Of a DNA stretch of 46,161 nt, positions 11,150-23,260 are shown one piece after another. The notes under the pieces were generated by a model that was not told the origin of the DNA, made no database searches, and worked only from the letters and a program-made list of their open reading frames with translations. A program made the position numbers and the translations under genes. Each line of letters opens with the position of its first letter. Position 1 is the stretch's first letter. The stretch is from Gnetum montanum (Eukaryota; Streptophyta; Gnetopsida; Gnetales; Gnetaceae): NCBI GenBank assembly GCA_015680685.1, contig MNCI01009594.1, positions 128,100 to 174,260 on the forward strand, in the 5' to 3' direction.

Positions 11150-12760
11150 ATATACTTTTATTTCATAATTGTTGATATATCGAGGGCTATATTGATTCAA
11201 AGACCATTTACAGGTGCATGCTAAGTATTTCAATACTTAGTTTGTGGAGGTGTTCTTATAGAATAATGAAGAACATTTTTGTAGGAATATTTTTGATGCT
11301 AGAATAAGGGAAAATGGGGCTTAAGGTATCTAAAATGTATTACCTCATAGCCTATAGGCCCTTTTCATCACTTCAATTTTTTTTCACTTTGTTTATTTTT
11401 ACTTAGTTTTATTTTTTTTTCCTTGTTTCACTTGATCCTTATTTCTTTTCTAAGTATGTGTAGGAGACTTTCATTGACATTATGTCAAGATAGATTTTAC
11501 TTTCCTCATACCTCCAAAATTTGTAAACTAATGGAAACATAGAAAGCATAGGCACTTATGGCACCCTATGACATAGCATGACTACAATGTTGCATTACAT
11601 TGCTTGAAAATAGGACAAGGAGAATGATAGATGTTTAAAATAATGAAGCTCATACATACATTTCCTAATGATAAATTTTTAAACATTTTTTAAGGACCTA
11701 TAAATGATTAAATTATAAGGATGTTAGTTTATCCTAAATCATTTAGACTCCATGACATCATAACATCTGTCAAATATATTAAGAAGGTGACTATTTGGTG
11801 TAATGATCCAAAGTAGATCAATTTTCATAATAAGGTAAAGAAAGTAGCAAGAAAAGACAAATTTAACCAAAATTATAGTTAAATTATGGGGTGAACTGAA
11901 TTGAGTCAAGTTCATCATTAAGCAATGGAGGCAATAATGAGAACAAGAATCCAAATACAAAACCCAATGATGGTGGGAAAAATACATTCAATAATGGAGG
12001 CTAACAAAGGAGCCACAAAGGAATAGGTCTAAATATCATAAATTTTAAATGACACACACTTAATTTTAAAACATACTACTAAAAGATAGACATATTACAT
12101 CTAAATAGGTTTCAAAATAGATGAGGGCATGAATCAAAAGGTTTCAAAATTTAGCTATCAATCCTTCCTAACATGCGGAGGAAGATCCATCTATTTCTAA
12201 GTGGTATAATCCTAACAAATTTTGCTACTAGCATGAAGCTCTAGGTCATGATATTAAGGATTGTAATAAACTTAAAGATGATCAAGCATTGGTGGAAAAT
12301 TAGAAATCATTTTAACACTCTTGTGTAACCTAGTAATTAGAAAATGGAAATTTACCAAGATTCTCTGAACACACAATCAAGAAGAAGTTTGACCTTTTAT
12401 TTGAAGACCAAAAATAATTATAAAAAAATAGCCTTTGTCATTCAAATGGATTCATCTCAGTTGTTGCAATAAGAATCATCATTAGCTAGATTTCGAACAA
12501 TTCTACAAGAAATGAGTCAGGCATCCTACAACCATCAAATGGTTTAACGATTCGATCTCCAAATTGAAAGGGAACATAAAAATTATTAGAGATTCCAATA
12601 ACCTAAGATAGTGTTTTCACCAAACACAAGCTAAAAATAAGTGGAAAAAAGTATAGCTAATATTAGCCAAGCAAATGCAATGTTTCAAAAACAACATATA
12701 TATAATATAATGCAATAATGTTATGTAGAATGAGATCTGTGAGAAAACAAATCTTACATG
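11150..12760 (+). pseudogene. Tat-like gag relic (element Y, copy A)
   Basis: This is a second, more decayed member of the same lineage as element X. Its leader (11,150-11,400) aligns with 4,020-4,240, in both cases running from a TTTATTTCAT word through an 'AAAGACCATTTA' word. The coding part has an N/G-rich segment at about 11,945-12,000 (NPNTKPNDGGKNTF). The best motif is at 12,190-12,300: SKWYNPNKFCY, a stop, then HEALGHDIKDCNKLKDD. This is the C-x2-H-x4-GH-x4-C knuckle typical of Tat gag, which binds nucleic acid. Stops are frequent. No protease or polymerase follows on this strand. Confidence 0.6.
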
Positions 12761-14400
12761 ACCAAGAAAGAGAGTGTATAATAGAATGAAGATGTATCTA
12801 GAAAACTAGAAAATATACTTTATTCCTAGATGGAAAGACCAATGGAATAAATCTATTATAAACTAGTACAAGCTATAAAAGAAAAACTAAAACTTAAGAA
12901 ATAGAGAAATAGAATGACTAGGAAAGAACCTACCAAGGTATAGTAACATGTTCTTAAGATGTAGTTTGGGAATTAGGAGAGGCTGACAAGGATCCTAACC
13001 AAAATGACAAAAGCTATTACATAGGGAACTAAAAAAACAAAAGGAAATGATTAAATTAGATCAATATGAAGATTTAGATCTAATGGAATTCACCATGTGC
13101 TAGGAGGAAAACATGACAAGGATAGAACATGTCAGAAGGATAAGCAAAGAGAATTAGAAATTTTGATGGGCTAAAAGCACACAGAATTTTTTATGCTTAG
13201 AGAAGTAATTATAAGGGAAATTACTCCTTTTGGAAATAAAAATTTCTCTCTATTGAGAGCTCTAGCTAGTATTTCTAATTGATGGCCAATCTACCTTATT
13301 TTTATTTAGAAGTATGTTTTTATTTATAGGAAATTTATGCCTTACAAATCATGAAAGCATGATGCATTGAAACCCATAGAATCTTCTACAAATTTTTGGA
13401 TAGGAAAAATGATATGCATAGTTGTAATAGGTGTTCAAAAAGTAGTTGTTATGAGAAGTGACATTGGACGTCAAAATCTAGATTGACACTAGACATTAAA
13501 AGATAAAATTAATGCTAAATATAAGAACAACATCAAACATTGAACCAAATAATGTTGCAAAGGCTGAAGCCCAAATTGACACAAGAGATGATATCAGATT
13601 TCAAAATTGAAGGCTAAGAGAAAAAACCCCAATATGATACTAAAAATGATGTAAGATGTCATTTATGGTAGATATTGAAGGTGAAGTAGAATAATGTTAC
13701 CAATAGTGCAAGACATCAGATCTAAAATTTTTGAAGATGTCTTAAGCTATAAAAGCTATAGAATGTATCTGAAACTTTAACTTATGTACAAAAAGCTAAA
13801 GCAGGGTACAATGTTGCCTCTTCTTAATGGGTACTCCTAAAATGCTAAAGGAGAAGGCATCAAAAAAATATAAAAGCTAAAAAATTATGTGCAAGAGGGT
13901 TTAAATAAAGTAGGATAGTAGAGAAGAAAGTATGTGATATTTCCAATACACCTAGAGGGAAGTACGATGCCATAGAAGTGGGACATATCTAGATCCTAGA
14001 AATCATACAAAAATGCAAACAAAGAAATTTCTAATTCACTTAATGTTCTTAATCACATCATCATCAAAGTGAAGTAAAGATACTCATTTAGCCATCCCAA
14101 TGTAGAGCATGAGAGGGGAAAGAGGTATAGAACGATAAGGAGATAGTTGAAGGAAAAAATATGAAGCAATAAAAACAAAGGGGAAAGTATGGTAGGGATA
14201 TTACTAATACACTAATTGAGGGATGTTGTGTTGCAAAAATGGGACATCAATAGAGTCCTAAAGTTGACCTCTTCCTTACCTTATAAAAACATTCACATTT
14301 TGTACATCACTCTACACTCAACACTTCCTTACTGCATTGGGGTAGAGATACTTGTTTCACCTTACTAATGTTGAATATAGAGAGGAATGGGAATAGATGA
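12761..14400 (-). mobile_element. Probable LTR of a left-pointing Ty3/gypsy relic (copy A)
   Basis: On the minus strand this has a TATA-box-like motif at 13,329-13,320 (CTATAAATAG in copy B, one change in copy A). About 80 bases downstream lies a CTCTCAATAGAGAG hairpin-like word, a layout typical of the U3/R part of an LTR. The minus-strand integrase relic at 15.06-16.06 kb lies upstream in that orientation, so this would be its 3' LTR. I could not fix the TG/CA ends or find a second LTR, so the limits are approximate. Confidence 0.4.
13320..13329 (-). promoter_or_regulatory. TATA-box-like element of LTR (copy A)
   Basis: The minus strand reads CTATAAATAA where copy B reads CTATAAATAG at 43,739-43,730, a canonical plant TATA box. 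It lies upstream of a hairpin-like word in the presumed R region. Confidence 0.4.
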
Positions 14401-15059
14401 GAATAGATGGTAAGAGAAAGAGAAAGAAATATAGTACTTGAAAATATAAATTATAGTATGTAGAAATAGAGAGTAGAAAAGAAAGCAGAGAAAAGAGGAC
14501 ATTGACCATACAACTATCATAAGGACAATGCTATGCTACAGACATGGGAAATGGCTAAATATTACATATTATGTGACTAGAAAGGATGCCACATATATTA
14601 TTGAAATAGTAATCCTTTCATGTTGCACTCAATAATACACTTAGTCACATCCTTATATAAATCAATGAGATATTCACCCACTTAAAAAGCCTCATTGATT
14701 GTGCTAGGTACAGAAAGTAGAACGAGATAGATAGAGTAGGGAAACATGAAGAAAATAGCTAGAAAGATAGAAGAATATGAGATAGGAATGAGAATTGTAA
14801 ACAAAATGATGCAAATGAAATAGGGTTTAGAGAAAACCTATTATCTTTATGTAGTACATATCTAATCATAGTATAAAAGAGCTAATAAAAAGTAAAATGT
14901 CATCAGGAGAATACATGCTCAATCTCTAATAGTTAGTATCTTTAATAAAGTAGCTAAATACATGTAGTAGTGCTTTAAAAAACTTCTATTAATAGCATCT
15001 ATAAATTAATGTTCTTCTAGATCAGAAAAAATATAAACACCATTTTACAAAGACTAAAC
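14401..15059. other. unassigned sequence between LTR-like stretch and integrase relic
   Basis: This is purine-rich on the plus strand, with repeated 'AGAGAAAGA' type words near 14.4 kb. No gene is recognised. It probably belongs to the 3' noncoding part of the left-pointing element. Confidence 0.35.
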
Positions 15060-16060
15060 CACTAGAAAAGGATCCTACTAGGCTGGGGAAATATTTGTAT
15101 CTCTAAAGTTTGGTAAATGGAAAAGGATTAGATCATCTTCATGAATATTTATAATTCAAATGTGTTTATAATAATGATGTTGAATGTATTCCTAATATAC
15201 ATATAGATGTTGAAGAGTAGCTTGTAATTTTTCTTCAAGGAGATCCAACTTAATACATCACATGCTACTGTTATCTTAATCTAAATACCAATCATGTAGA
15301 GCAACATGAAGAGATTAGATGTGTAGTTCAACTAGTAAGATTGCCTTAGAACCATAGGTTAGAAGATATGGAGTACGATTAGTAGTTGTACAAAAGGTAG
15401 TACAATAGACTCAAAGAGCATGGAATAGCTGCATGTGCCAATTATGTTGGGTATTATTGACCATGGTATGAAGGAAATGGATGAGAATTTTATTAGTAGA
15501 TTTGGCTTGACCATTAGATTGAAGGTAATGAGGTGAAGAAAATGATTGAATGATGTCATACATAGAGCAAAAATCATTTACATCCTTACTTTTGAACTGA
15601 GGTTTATTGTAAGCTATTATTTAGAGAGGTAAACTAAATCAAGTCGTAATATGATTAAGAATGAAATAACAAATGAAGTTGAACTTTAAGGAATGCAAAA
15701 GAAAAATTTCTAACTACTTGGTAAAATAGTCTATAGTAATCAAAATAAATTTATATATAACAATTGAAGAAAGATTAATAGCACTAATAAGATATAGACC
15801 TCATTTTTCAAAAGGCCATGTGATCTAGAACATATTAAGCTTTTGTAAAGGAAGATGAATAAGTGATACATTTCTTTAAAAAGTATGACATATTTTGACT
15901 ATATTACAAGCATCTTTAGCTAAGGTTGGCCACCAATAGCCTAGAGAGATAATACAAGTAGTTAACGAATATGATTCTAAATATTCACCATAAGCTCCTG
16001 AATGAACTTAATCAAGAACTATCTTATCCTTAGCCAAGCAAGACAATGTAGAAGAATATT
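15060..16060 (-). pseudogene. Ty3/gypsy integrase relic
   Basis: Integrase inserts retrotransposon DNA into the host genome. Reading leftwards from about 16,060 the degraded frame gives TLSCLAKDKIVLD, then HSGAYGEYLE, then GYWWPTLAKDACNIVKICH. This is the zinc-binding HHCC domain, with its last Cys lost. Then comes WPFEK, and at about 15,745 ITIDYFTK, carrying the first catalytic Asp. The expected DNG motif reads AYNKPQF (near 15,610), so the second Asp is lost. SNGQAKSTNKIL (near 15,510) has Lys in place of the catalytic Glu. The end resembles 'WayRTT..TPF.L.YG.EA.LP.E' as TTNRTPYLLTYGSKAILLVE. Stops and shifts are scattered through. Its wording matches Tat-like integrases. Confidence 0.75.
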
Positions 16061-16339
16061 CATAGAAGAAACTTAAGAAAAAATATTACGATTTACTAAT
16101 AAGAAATGTCAACTATTTTTGTGTAAAGCATCCTTTTAAGTGTTTGTTAGGTAACTAAGCATTCTTCAATAGTAAGATAATGAGGAAGATCAGCATATTG
16201 CTGTTTCTCATCATTTGTTTTGATAACATTATTTGAGATATTAGGAGATAATGTGATAGGCATTAAGAAAATAGATTACACAAGTTGATATCACATAAAA
16301 AATTAATCACCATGAATTACAAATGTTTGCAAAGTATAA

Positions 16340-16660
16340 CTACCATGTTTTATGTATAAACAAAAAAAATGCAATAAGTCCCTTGAACATTTATACATAA
16401 GGAGAAAGGTGAGAAGCTTTATAGTCATATTCATAATTAACTTGGTTTATAATGAGCTGAGTGTCACCATAAACATGGTTTTGTAAAACTAACATGAGAC
16501 TATGGATTATAGCCTTTTATTCAACTACATTATTAATGTATGGAAAATCAAGCTTTAAGCTCTATAAAGAACGTGTTTAGTAAAAAGAACAAGGATAGAT
16601 GCTACACTAGATTTAAAAGAGGTATGAGCTTCATTGAAATAATGAATATCATTTGAATCC
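16340..16660 (-). pseudogene. Ty3/gypsy RNase H relic
   Basis: Upstream of the integrase relic on the same strand. Motifs across shifting frames include FKSSVASILVLFTKHVLYRA (the N-terminal beta strands), then DFPYINNVVE, a stop, KAII (the 'tNN.AEYEAL' motif with a stop where Tyr is expected), and VYGDTQLIINQVNYEYDYKA (the 'GDSqLiinQ' motif). RNase H removes the RNA strand during reverse transcription. The order RNase H then integrase is normal for Ty3/gypsy. No reverse transcriptase was recognised further right. Confidence 0.65.
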
Positions 16661-18175
16661 TTCATGCCACCATATAAGCTATGAACAAAATTATTAGGTT
16701 TAGAAGAAGAGATAAGATTAGATATGGCTTGACATTTAATAGAGTGTTATGATAAAAAACAAGGTAACACTTAATGAAAAGAGTTTTCCAATGGGCTAAG
16801 CAATGATTATCATAAGGATTGATAGGAATTATATTAAGAATGTTATCCTTATAAATGACAAATAATTTGGCATTTAGAAGATAATGCCTCTACTTTTTGT
16901 TGTCACATTTATACCATTTGATGGAGCATATTTTATGAGATAATGTTGAGAACTAAATTGCCCAATTTAACTTGTTAATGGTGATTAAAAGATAAGAATT
17001 AGATTATTCATTTCGAAGGAAAATATTGCAAATTTGGTTCTTACATTGCATCAATTTATCAATTTTAGATTTAGTGGTAAATTGGATGTTTTAAAGGATG
17101 ACGATGATAAAAAAAATAGAGAAATTTATGCATCCATTTTTCTAAAAACTATACAAGAATTTCTTAGGAAAACTAACAAGTAACTACATCACATAAAGAC
17201 CCATTGTTATGTTGTGGGGAAATTACAACTCATAATGTTGTATTCAATCTATGGTGCCCTCCAAACAATGGCGAAAGAAAAGAAATGGAAAATTAGTTGC
17301 AAGGTTGAAGATCCTAAACAAAACAAATAGGAAAATATCCAGTTCAAAGGCTCAAGCCGCATTTGATTAAATTTGCCAGATCAAGACCATAATTTCAGCA
17401 CAAAGTTAAAAAAGCTAAAAGATTCTTTTTAAGTGATGGTTGAAAAATTTGGCAAAATTGTCTAAAAACTTCATCATTATTCCGAAAAGGAAAAATTATG
17501 GCAATATGAATTACAATAGCAAAAAATAGCATGGAATAAAATTTCAAATCTTGTAGAAGAGCACAAGCCTTGTAAGTCATGAAATAAGAAGATCTAAATG
17601 AAATTATTGTATTAGAGCAAAAACTAGCATGCCAAATTTACAATTATTTCAAGCATCAGAAATTCAACTTCACATTCATAATTGAAAGAAGACCTACAGT
17701 AGCAGCTATTATTATATTAAAAAAAGTAGCTTCAAGGACCCTAAGAAAATTGCATCCATCATAGCAACACCAAAAATTTTAATGGCAACACATCTTCAAC
17801 TCCAACCACTCATTTCACTGTACAAAGGATCATGTGTTTGTAGGGTATTAGTGTGGTGGAAACTAGTGGAGGGCCTAAATCTACAATTCCTTGTTTGACA
17901 TCATGAATAGTCATTTTGGAGCAGCACCAAGTGGAATAGTGAATGTAGAGACCAAGAATGATGACAGTGGGAGTGCCATGCCTGTAGAACCTTAGCAATA
18001 GGATCTAGGAGTGGAAGGGATGCAAAATGTGCAAGAACCATGTGTAATGAAAGAGGCACGATAGCAGGCATGATAGGCATGGAGCCTACACACCCATGTA
18101 AAGGCACACCAAATGTGAACTCATGCATATTAAGGCCACATGTACTTAATAATAATTTTATTTTAAAATAAATTG
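16661..18175. other. unassigned sequence upstream of the RNase H relic
   Basis: No RT motif (such as YxDD) was found on the minus strand here. A less AT-rich island at about 17,840-18,130 reads DLGVEGMQNVQEPC in one plus frame between stops, but is not recognised. The stretch is not present in copy B's visible part. Confidence 0.35.
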
Positions 18176-19300
18176 TTACAAGAAAAAACTTATAGTTTAT
18201 TTGAATTAGAATTGGTAATTTTAAAAGGGAGGTTTACAATTTAAAAAGGAAGGAATTTATAATAATTTGATAAATATAAATTTAGTTTCTATGCGAATTA
18301 AAATTGTTCATGGAAGTTATAAATAGATCTCCTTAATATTTGTAAGATTGTGTTTACTATGAAGACGCTTACCAATAATGACTTGATTTTTCCATAACTC
18401 CTTATAGAAATTATAACTTCTAAAGGTAGTTATGAATAAATTCCCTAGATATTTGATAGTCACCTTAACCTTTGATGATGATAACCACCATGAAGCCATA
18501 TAAAAAGGCTTCAAAGGTGGAATGAAGTGGAGATGAGAAAAAGAAGATACTTAGAAGAATATTGAAGATTGTAAAAAGCATGGATTGTTAAAGATATCAA
18601 TTTGGCCACTTTGTTTTAATCCTATGAGTCATTTTTTTCCCATTTTGTTCTAGTTATTTAGCTAACGTTCTAGATAGTAATGTGCTTGGCATTTAATTTT
18701 GGGATTTTCTAGATTGTTCTCATAGTTCTATTTTGTGCAATATTAGAATTATATTAAGGTTTTCCACATAAGAGATTATGTTGTCTTAGAAAAGCATCTT
18801 GAGAAATTTAATAGCAATGTATTATTGAAATTTCCTATTTTAGTTTATAGGATCTAGAGAGTCTTTTATACTTTGGCTTGTTTGAAACAACTTCATTTTT
18901 GTAAAGTTTATTGCCTTGGAATTTCATTTTTAAAATTCTCAAATTTTTCTGCTAGTTCTAGTGTTCACAATTCCTGAAAACTACTAACTAGCTAAACTAA
19001 AGCTTGTACTAGTGGTTTACAAAGCATCTTGGTGGTGAATAAGATTCTCTTTTATGAAATTGCTTTTCAAGCTTAAAATGTTTGGGCAATTTGTAAAACT
19101 TAGATTAAGTTGGAATAGCTTTATTGCAAAGTGTTTCATCATGTTCAATTTATCTTGCCTAAATGTTTGATATTTCTACAAATCTATTTCCTTTTTTTTT
19201 CTCTTTCTAAAATCCATTTTTAGTTTGCATGTGGAATTTTCTCTCTAGGGGAAACTACGAGTAGATTGGCAGAATTGTGCTTAACCATATCTATGAAATT
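18176..19300 (+). promoter_or_regulatory. LTR-like or promoter-like stretch with TATA motif
   Basis: The motif CCATATAAAAAGGC at about 18,496-18,509, followed by a purine-rich leader and then T-rich sequence, resembles an LTR promoter and transcript start. No second copy, TG/CA ends or target duplication could be found, so it may be only AT-rich sequence. Confidence 0.2.
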
Positions 19301-20327
19301 TTATGTGTTTAAAGTAGCATATTATAGGGGCTATATAGAATAAGTAATTTCACAAAATAGGAACCTTAAAAAACTCACACTAATTAAAAATTCTAGCTAA
19401 ATATCTTTTTATGATAGCCATTTATAGTTTCATAGACAAACCAAAGCATTTCAACATTCACAACAACAAGCACATACTCACATTTAGTTCACTTCATAAC
19501 CACTGAGTTTATTTGGAGGTATTTGGGCCTTGGTGTTGCTAGAAGACCAACAAGCACCTAAATTGTATTTTGAGAAACAGCTTTGTTTCCTATGGCCCTA
19601 GGTTACGAGACTGAGGGCCCAACATTAATAGTCCCCATTACATCCCATTTAAAGACATTAGGTATGGTCATATGCTTATGATTTATACATTATGTGTGGA
19701 GTCCTGGTTGGTTGTTAGGGACAAGTTAATGTAATATAAATGCATTTTATATGTTATGAGGTTTCTTCCTTATGTTACAATTATGATGTTTTTACATTCT
19801 TAACTAACATGATTATGTACACTAGCCCTATGTGATGTGTTAGATAGTTGAGGCTACTAGCAAAGGTATTGGATTGGGGTACAAGAGCAGCTATTCGATA
19901 TGTATTTATGTTTTATGTGTAATTTGGGTATTTATGAATTTGTACTATAGTGTTATGTTGCATGATGTTTGAATGTGGTTTTGAGATGTGAATGTGTAGA
20001 GTGTATGATAAGGATCTCGTAGGTTCAAAAAAATTTTGATTTAGAGTTCTGGTGTGTTTGCTATGCATGATTAAAGATTACAACATTAGTTATAAAGGAA
20101 AAAAATAAAGATAGCTTATGAAAATATTTTATTTAACAAAATCATAAATAATTCAAAAGTAAAAACAAAGGGGTCCAATTAGCTTAAGCACGTGACATGC
20201 CCTAACTAGTTTATGTGTTTTCTTTTTTTATTGGAAACTAAAAAAACAACATATGCTATATGGATAGTTTCTTTTCATGTTTGATCTTATTTGGTTTATA
20301 AGAATCGCTCTCCTAATACAAATGATT
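19301..20327. other. unassigned intergenic sequence
   Basis: No coding motif, repeat or element end was recognised. A TG-rich stretch at about 19,780-20,000 has no obvious periodicity. Confidence 0.35.
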
Positions 20328-20955
20328 ATCCAGATATTATGAAAAGCATTGCATCACAATTCATCATAACAAATAACCTCCTTCATATTAAGCTACAAAC
20401 AAGACAAATATGTTCATCAAAGCTATTGCAAACAAACTATTGCTTCTTCTTTGTCTTAGACAGGAAACATGGGAGAAACATTTTCTTTAATTATTTAATA
20501 GTTGCAGTCATGTAGAAGCACTTGCAACTCCTCTTCAAATTTCTATAGGTTTATATTTTTCATCATTTTTCCTACCTCTAAAAAGTCTTACCCTCATGAT
20601 CTACATTTTGCTGCTAGTTTCACTATCTTCATTAATGATACAAGTTTAAGTTTAAGTTCATACCTGATGTATTTTGAAAGCATCATTCCTACATTGATTA
20701 CTAATTAGTAGCTCTAGATTGTATTTGGGTTTGTAATCATATGATTGGATGATAGAGTTTGCTAGTTCAACCTTTTAGAATAGGCTTTCTAGATTTGGTA
20801 GTTGGAATTTCAGACATCTAATTTCATTAGGCAAAGGTAATTAATAGGTGAATTATGTGTATAGTTTTTAATTATTTATTAATATAAAGCCATGAACCTC
20901 AATAATGCAATGTTAATAGAAATCACTCTTATGAGCATAATCTGGTCTCTTCTAA
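20328..20955 (+). repeat. Block P, second copy
   Basis: Aligns with 1,777-2,399 and is followed by the OSCA exon copies in the same order and orientation. After about 20,955 it jumps to sequence matching A about 2,800, so roughly 400 bases of the first copy are missing here. Confidence 0.65.
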
Positions 20956-21208
20956 ATTTATTGTGGAAACTCAAAACCCAAAGGATTTGAACAATGAATA
21001 CTAACTGAACAAAGTAGCTTACTTTGCAAAAAAGTTTGAAAACTTACATCTTCCTACAATTAAGTGAAAACATGATCCAAGAGTGAATTTTTTATACAAG
21101 GCTTTAGAATTGATGCTGAAATGACCCAGCTGAGAACAAGTTCAAGACGACTTTGGCACCCTTCCCTTAAATGAAAATTCATAGCTGAAAGAGGAAGAGG
21201 TAGCTTAC

Positions 21209-21522
21209 CTAGAAATAAAAATTTGAAGAAATATAGCAAAATCAAGATGAGCTTGCTTTATAAGTTCATCTCCTAGCATCTTTAGAGCATCAAGATCCTA
21301 GCTTTGTAGTTTTCTATATGATTTCAAGTCCAAATTTAGGAATCTTCATATGGAAGATGAACCCTTGGAGCTATAGTGGGAAGGGTCTTTGATAAAACAC
21401 TTTGAGAAATAAACTCTATTGTTTATAAGTTTCAGCCTCAAGAACACAAATCCCAATAGAAATACCAGAGTAGTTATAACATTTAGGATAGTTGAAGTTA
21501 AAATATCTTCAATGGTGATCAT
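21209..21522 (-). pseudogene. OSCA/CSC1-like exon 1, copy 2
   Basis: Starts MITIEDILTSTILNVITTLV and keeps the membrane segment, RLKLINNRVYFSK and the DEL motif (LGDELIKQA). The family's Pro after KM is Leu here. Two in-frame stops occur (one in 'SSSI*RFLNLDL', one before 'DLDALKM'). The donor is G/GTAAGC (GT at 21,208-21,207), still a good splice site. Exon length equals copy 1 (314 bases), so decay has been by substitution. It is the first of three tandem units. Confidence 0.7.
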
Positions 21523-22048
21523 CTCTCCTTCTTTGGTTTAGGCTTGTTGTAGTTCACTATTGTAAGGATAATAATGGTGTTGATTTGAAAGATTGGTTTA
21601 CTCTCACAAAACTAAAAGAATTTATCAAGAAAACAATTGTAAACTGCAAGGCATTAAAATTACAGAAACTAGATTTATTCTTACTCGTAAGAGAAAAAAT
21701 CATTTGGTCACTATAAAAAGCTTACATTATTTTATCACTACTCCTCATGGTTTTCAAAAACACTCAATTTGACTATTCAAAGAAGCGGCGTTAATCACAA
21801 TTATGGAAACTTGAAACCCAAAGGAATTGAACAATGAATATTGACTTAACAAAGTATATTACCTTTCAAATATGTTCAAAAACTTACATCTTCCTACAAC
21901 TAAATGAAAACATGAGTCAATCGTGAATTTGTTTTATGAGGCTTTAGAATTAATACCAAAATGATCCATCTTAGAACAACTTCAAGATGACTCTAATAGA
22001 TTTCCCTAAAATGAAAATTCATAATAAGAAGAGGAAGATGTAGCACAC

Positions 22049-22362
22049 CCAAAAACAAAAATTTGAAGAAATATAGTAGAATCAACATCAACATGCTCCA
22101 TAAGTTCATCTTCTAACCTTTTCAAAGTGTTGGGAGCACAAATTAGTAGTTTTCTATAGGATTTCATATCCAAATTTAGCAATCTTCCTATGGATGATGA
22201 ACCCTTGGAGCTATAGTAGGAAAGATGTTTGATAAACCACTTCGAGAAATAAACTCTATTGTTTATGGGTTGCAACCTCAAGAACACACATCACAATAAA
22301 ACTCCTTAAGTAATTATAACATTTAGGATAGCTAAAGTTGAAATATTTTCAATGGTGGCCAT
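22049..22362 (-). pseudogene. OSCA/CSC1-like exon 1, copy 3
   Basis: Starts MATIENISTLAILNVI and has two stops early (residues about 19 and 24), then stays open through RLQPINNRVYFSKWFIK, GRLLNLDMKSYRKL and DELMEHVDVDSTIFL to QIFVFG. The donor is G/GTGTGC (GT at 22,048-22,047). Here the codon that is TGA in copy 1 is CAA, which helps place the ancestral residue. An ATG within (MFLRLQPINN) opens a 93-codon frame, which is not a natural start for this family. Confidence 0.7.
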
Positions 22363-22889
22363 CTCTCCTTCTTTGGTTTAGGCTTGTTGTAGTTCACTAC
22401 TGTAAGGGTAGTAATGGTGTTAATTAGAAAGACTAGTTTTTTCTCGTAGAACTAAAAAAATTAATAAAATAAAAATTTTTTAACCATGTGGCATCAAAAA
22501 TATGGAAACTAGATTGATTCTTACTTGTAATAGAACAAAATGTTTTGGTCACTGCAAAAGCCTTATATTCTTTTATCACTACTCCTCATGGTTTTGGAAA
22601 ACACTCAATTTGACTATTCAAATAAGAGGCATTAATCCAAATTATTGAAACTTGAAACCCAAAGGAATTGAACAATGAATACTGACTTAACAAAGTAGCT
22701 TACCTTCCGAATAAGTTCAAAAACTTACTTCTTTCTACAATTAAGTGAAAACATGAACCAATAGTGAATTTGTTATATCAGGCTTTAGAATCGATACTGA
22801 AATGATCCAACTTAGAAAAACTTTAAGATGACTCTAAAAACCTTCCCTACAATGAAAATTCATAGCTAGGAGAGGAAGAGGTAGCTCAC

Positions 22890-23203
22890 TCAAAAATTAA
22901 AATTCAAATACATACAACAAAATCAAGACTAGCATGCTCTATAAGTTCATCTTCTAGCATCTTCAGAGCATCGGGATCCTAGATTAGTAGTTTTATATAT
23001 GATTTTAGGTTGAAATTCAAGAATCTTCCTATGGAGGATGAACCCTTGGAGATATAGCAGGAAGGGTCTTTAGTAAACTACTTTGAGAAATAAACTTTAT
23101 TGTTTATTGGTTGTAGCCTTTAGAATAAAATCCCCAATAGAAAGACTAGAGTAGTTATAATATTTAGGCTAGCTAAAGTTAAAATATCTTCCATGATGGC
23201 CAT
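22890..23203 (-). pseudogene. OSCA/CSC1-like exon 1, copy 4
   Basis: Starts MAIMEDILTLASLNIITTLV and contains RLQPINNKVYFSK, GRFLNFNLKSY and DPDALKMLEDELIEHASLD. It has four in-frame stops, the last at the position where copy 1 also has TGA. The donor GTGAGC is kept but the base before it has changed. Same 314-base length. It is the most decayed copy. Confidence 0.65.
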
Positions 23204-23260
23204 CTCTCCTTCTTTGGTTTAGTCTTGTTGCAATTCCCTAAATACATTTCACATTATGGC

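Larger units (their letters stand above)
3411..14340 (+). repeat. Large segmental duplication, copy A
   Basis: This stretch is collinear with 34,738-44,760. Offsets are about 31,330 near 3.5 kb, 31,190 from 4.2 to 7.4 kb, and 30,360-30,420 from 10.5 kb to the end. The steps reflect a loss of about 135 bases (A 3.72-3.85 kb) and about 810 bases (A 7,801-8,610) from copy B. A hand alignment over about 230 bases at 4.4-4.6 kb gives 28 mismatches, about 88% identity. It consists of retroelement relics listed separately. Confidence 0.85.
20960..23260 (-). repeat. Tandem array of about 840-bp OSCA exon 1 units
   Basis: The three start codons (21,522; 22,362; 23,203) are 840 and 841 bases apart. 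Each unit carries the promoter-side sequence, exon 1 and about 420 bases of intron 1, and each repeats words such as CTCCTCATGGTTTT and CTCTCCTTCTTTGGTTTA. The array arose by local tandem duplication after the larger duplication that copied the 3.0-3.3 kb exon. Confidence 0.8.

Noticed and set aside
20960-23260. Spaced repeats considered as a CRISPR-like array
   Set aside because: Units are about 840 bases and contain a eukaryotic exon; no short repeat-spacer pattern exists in the window.
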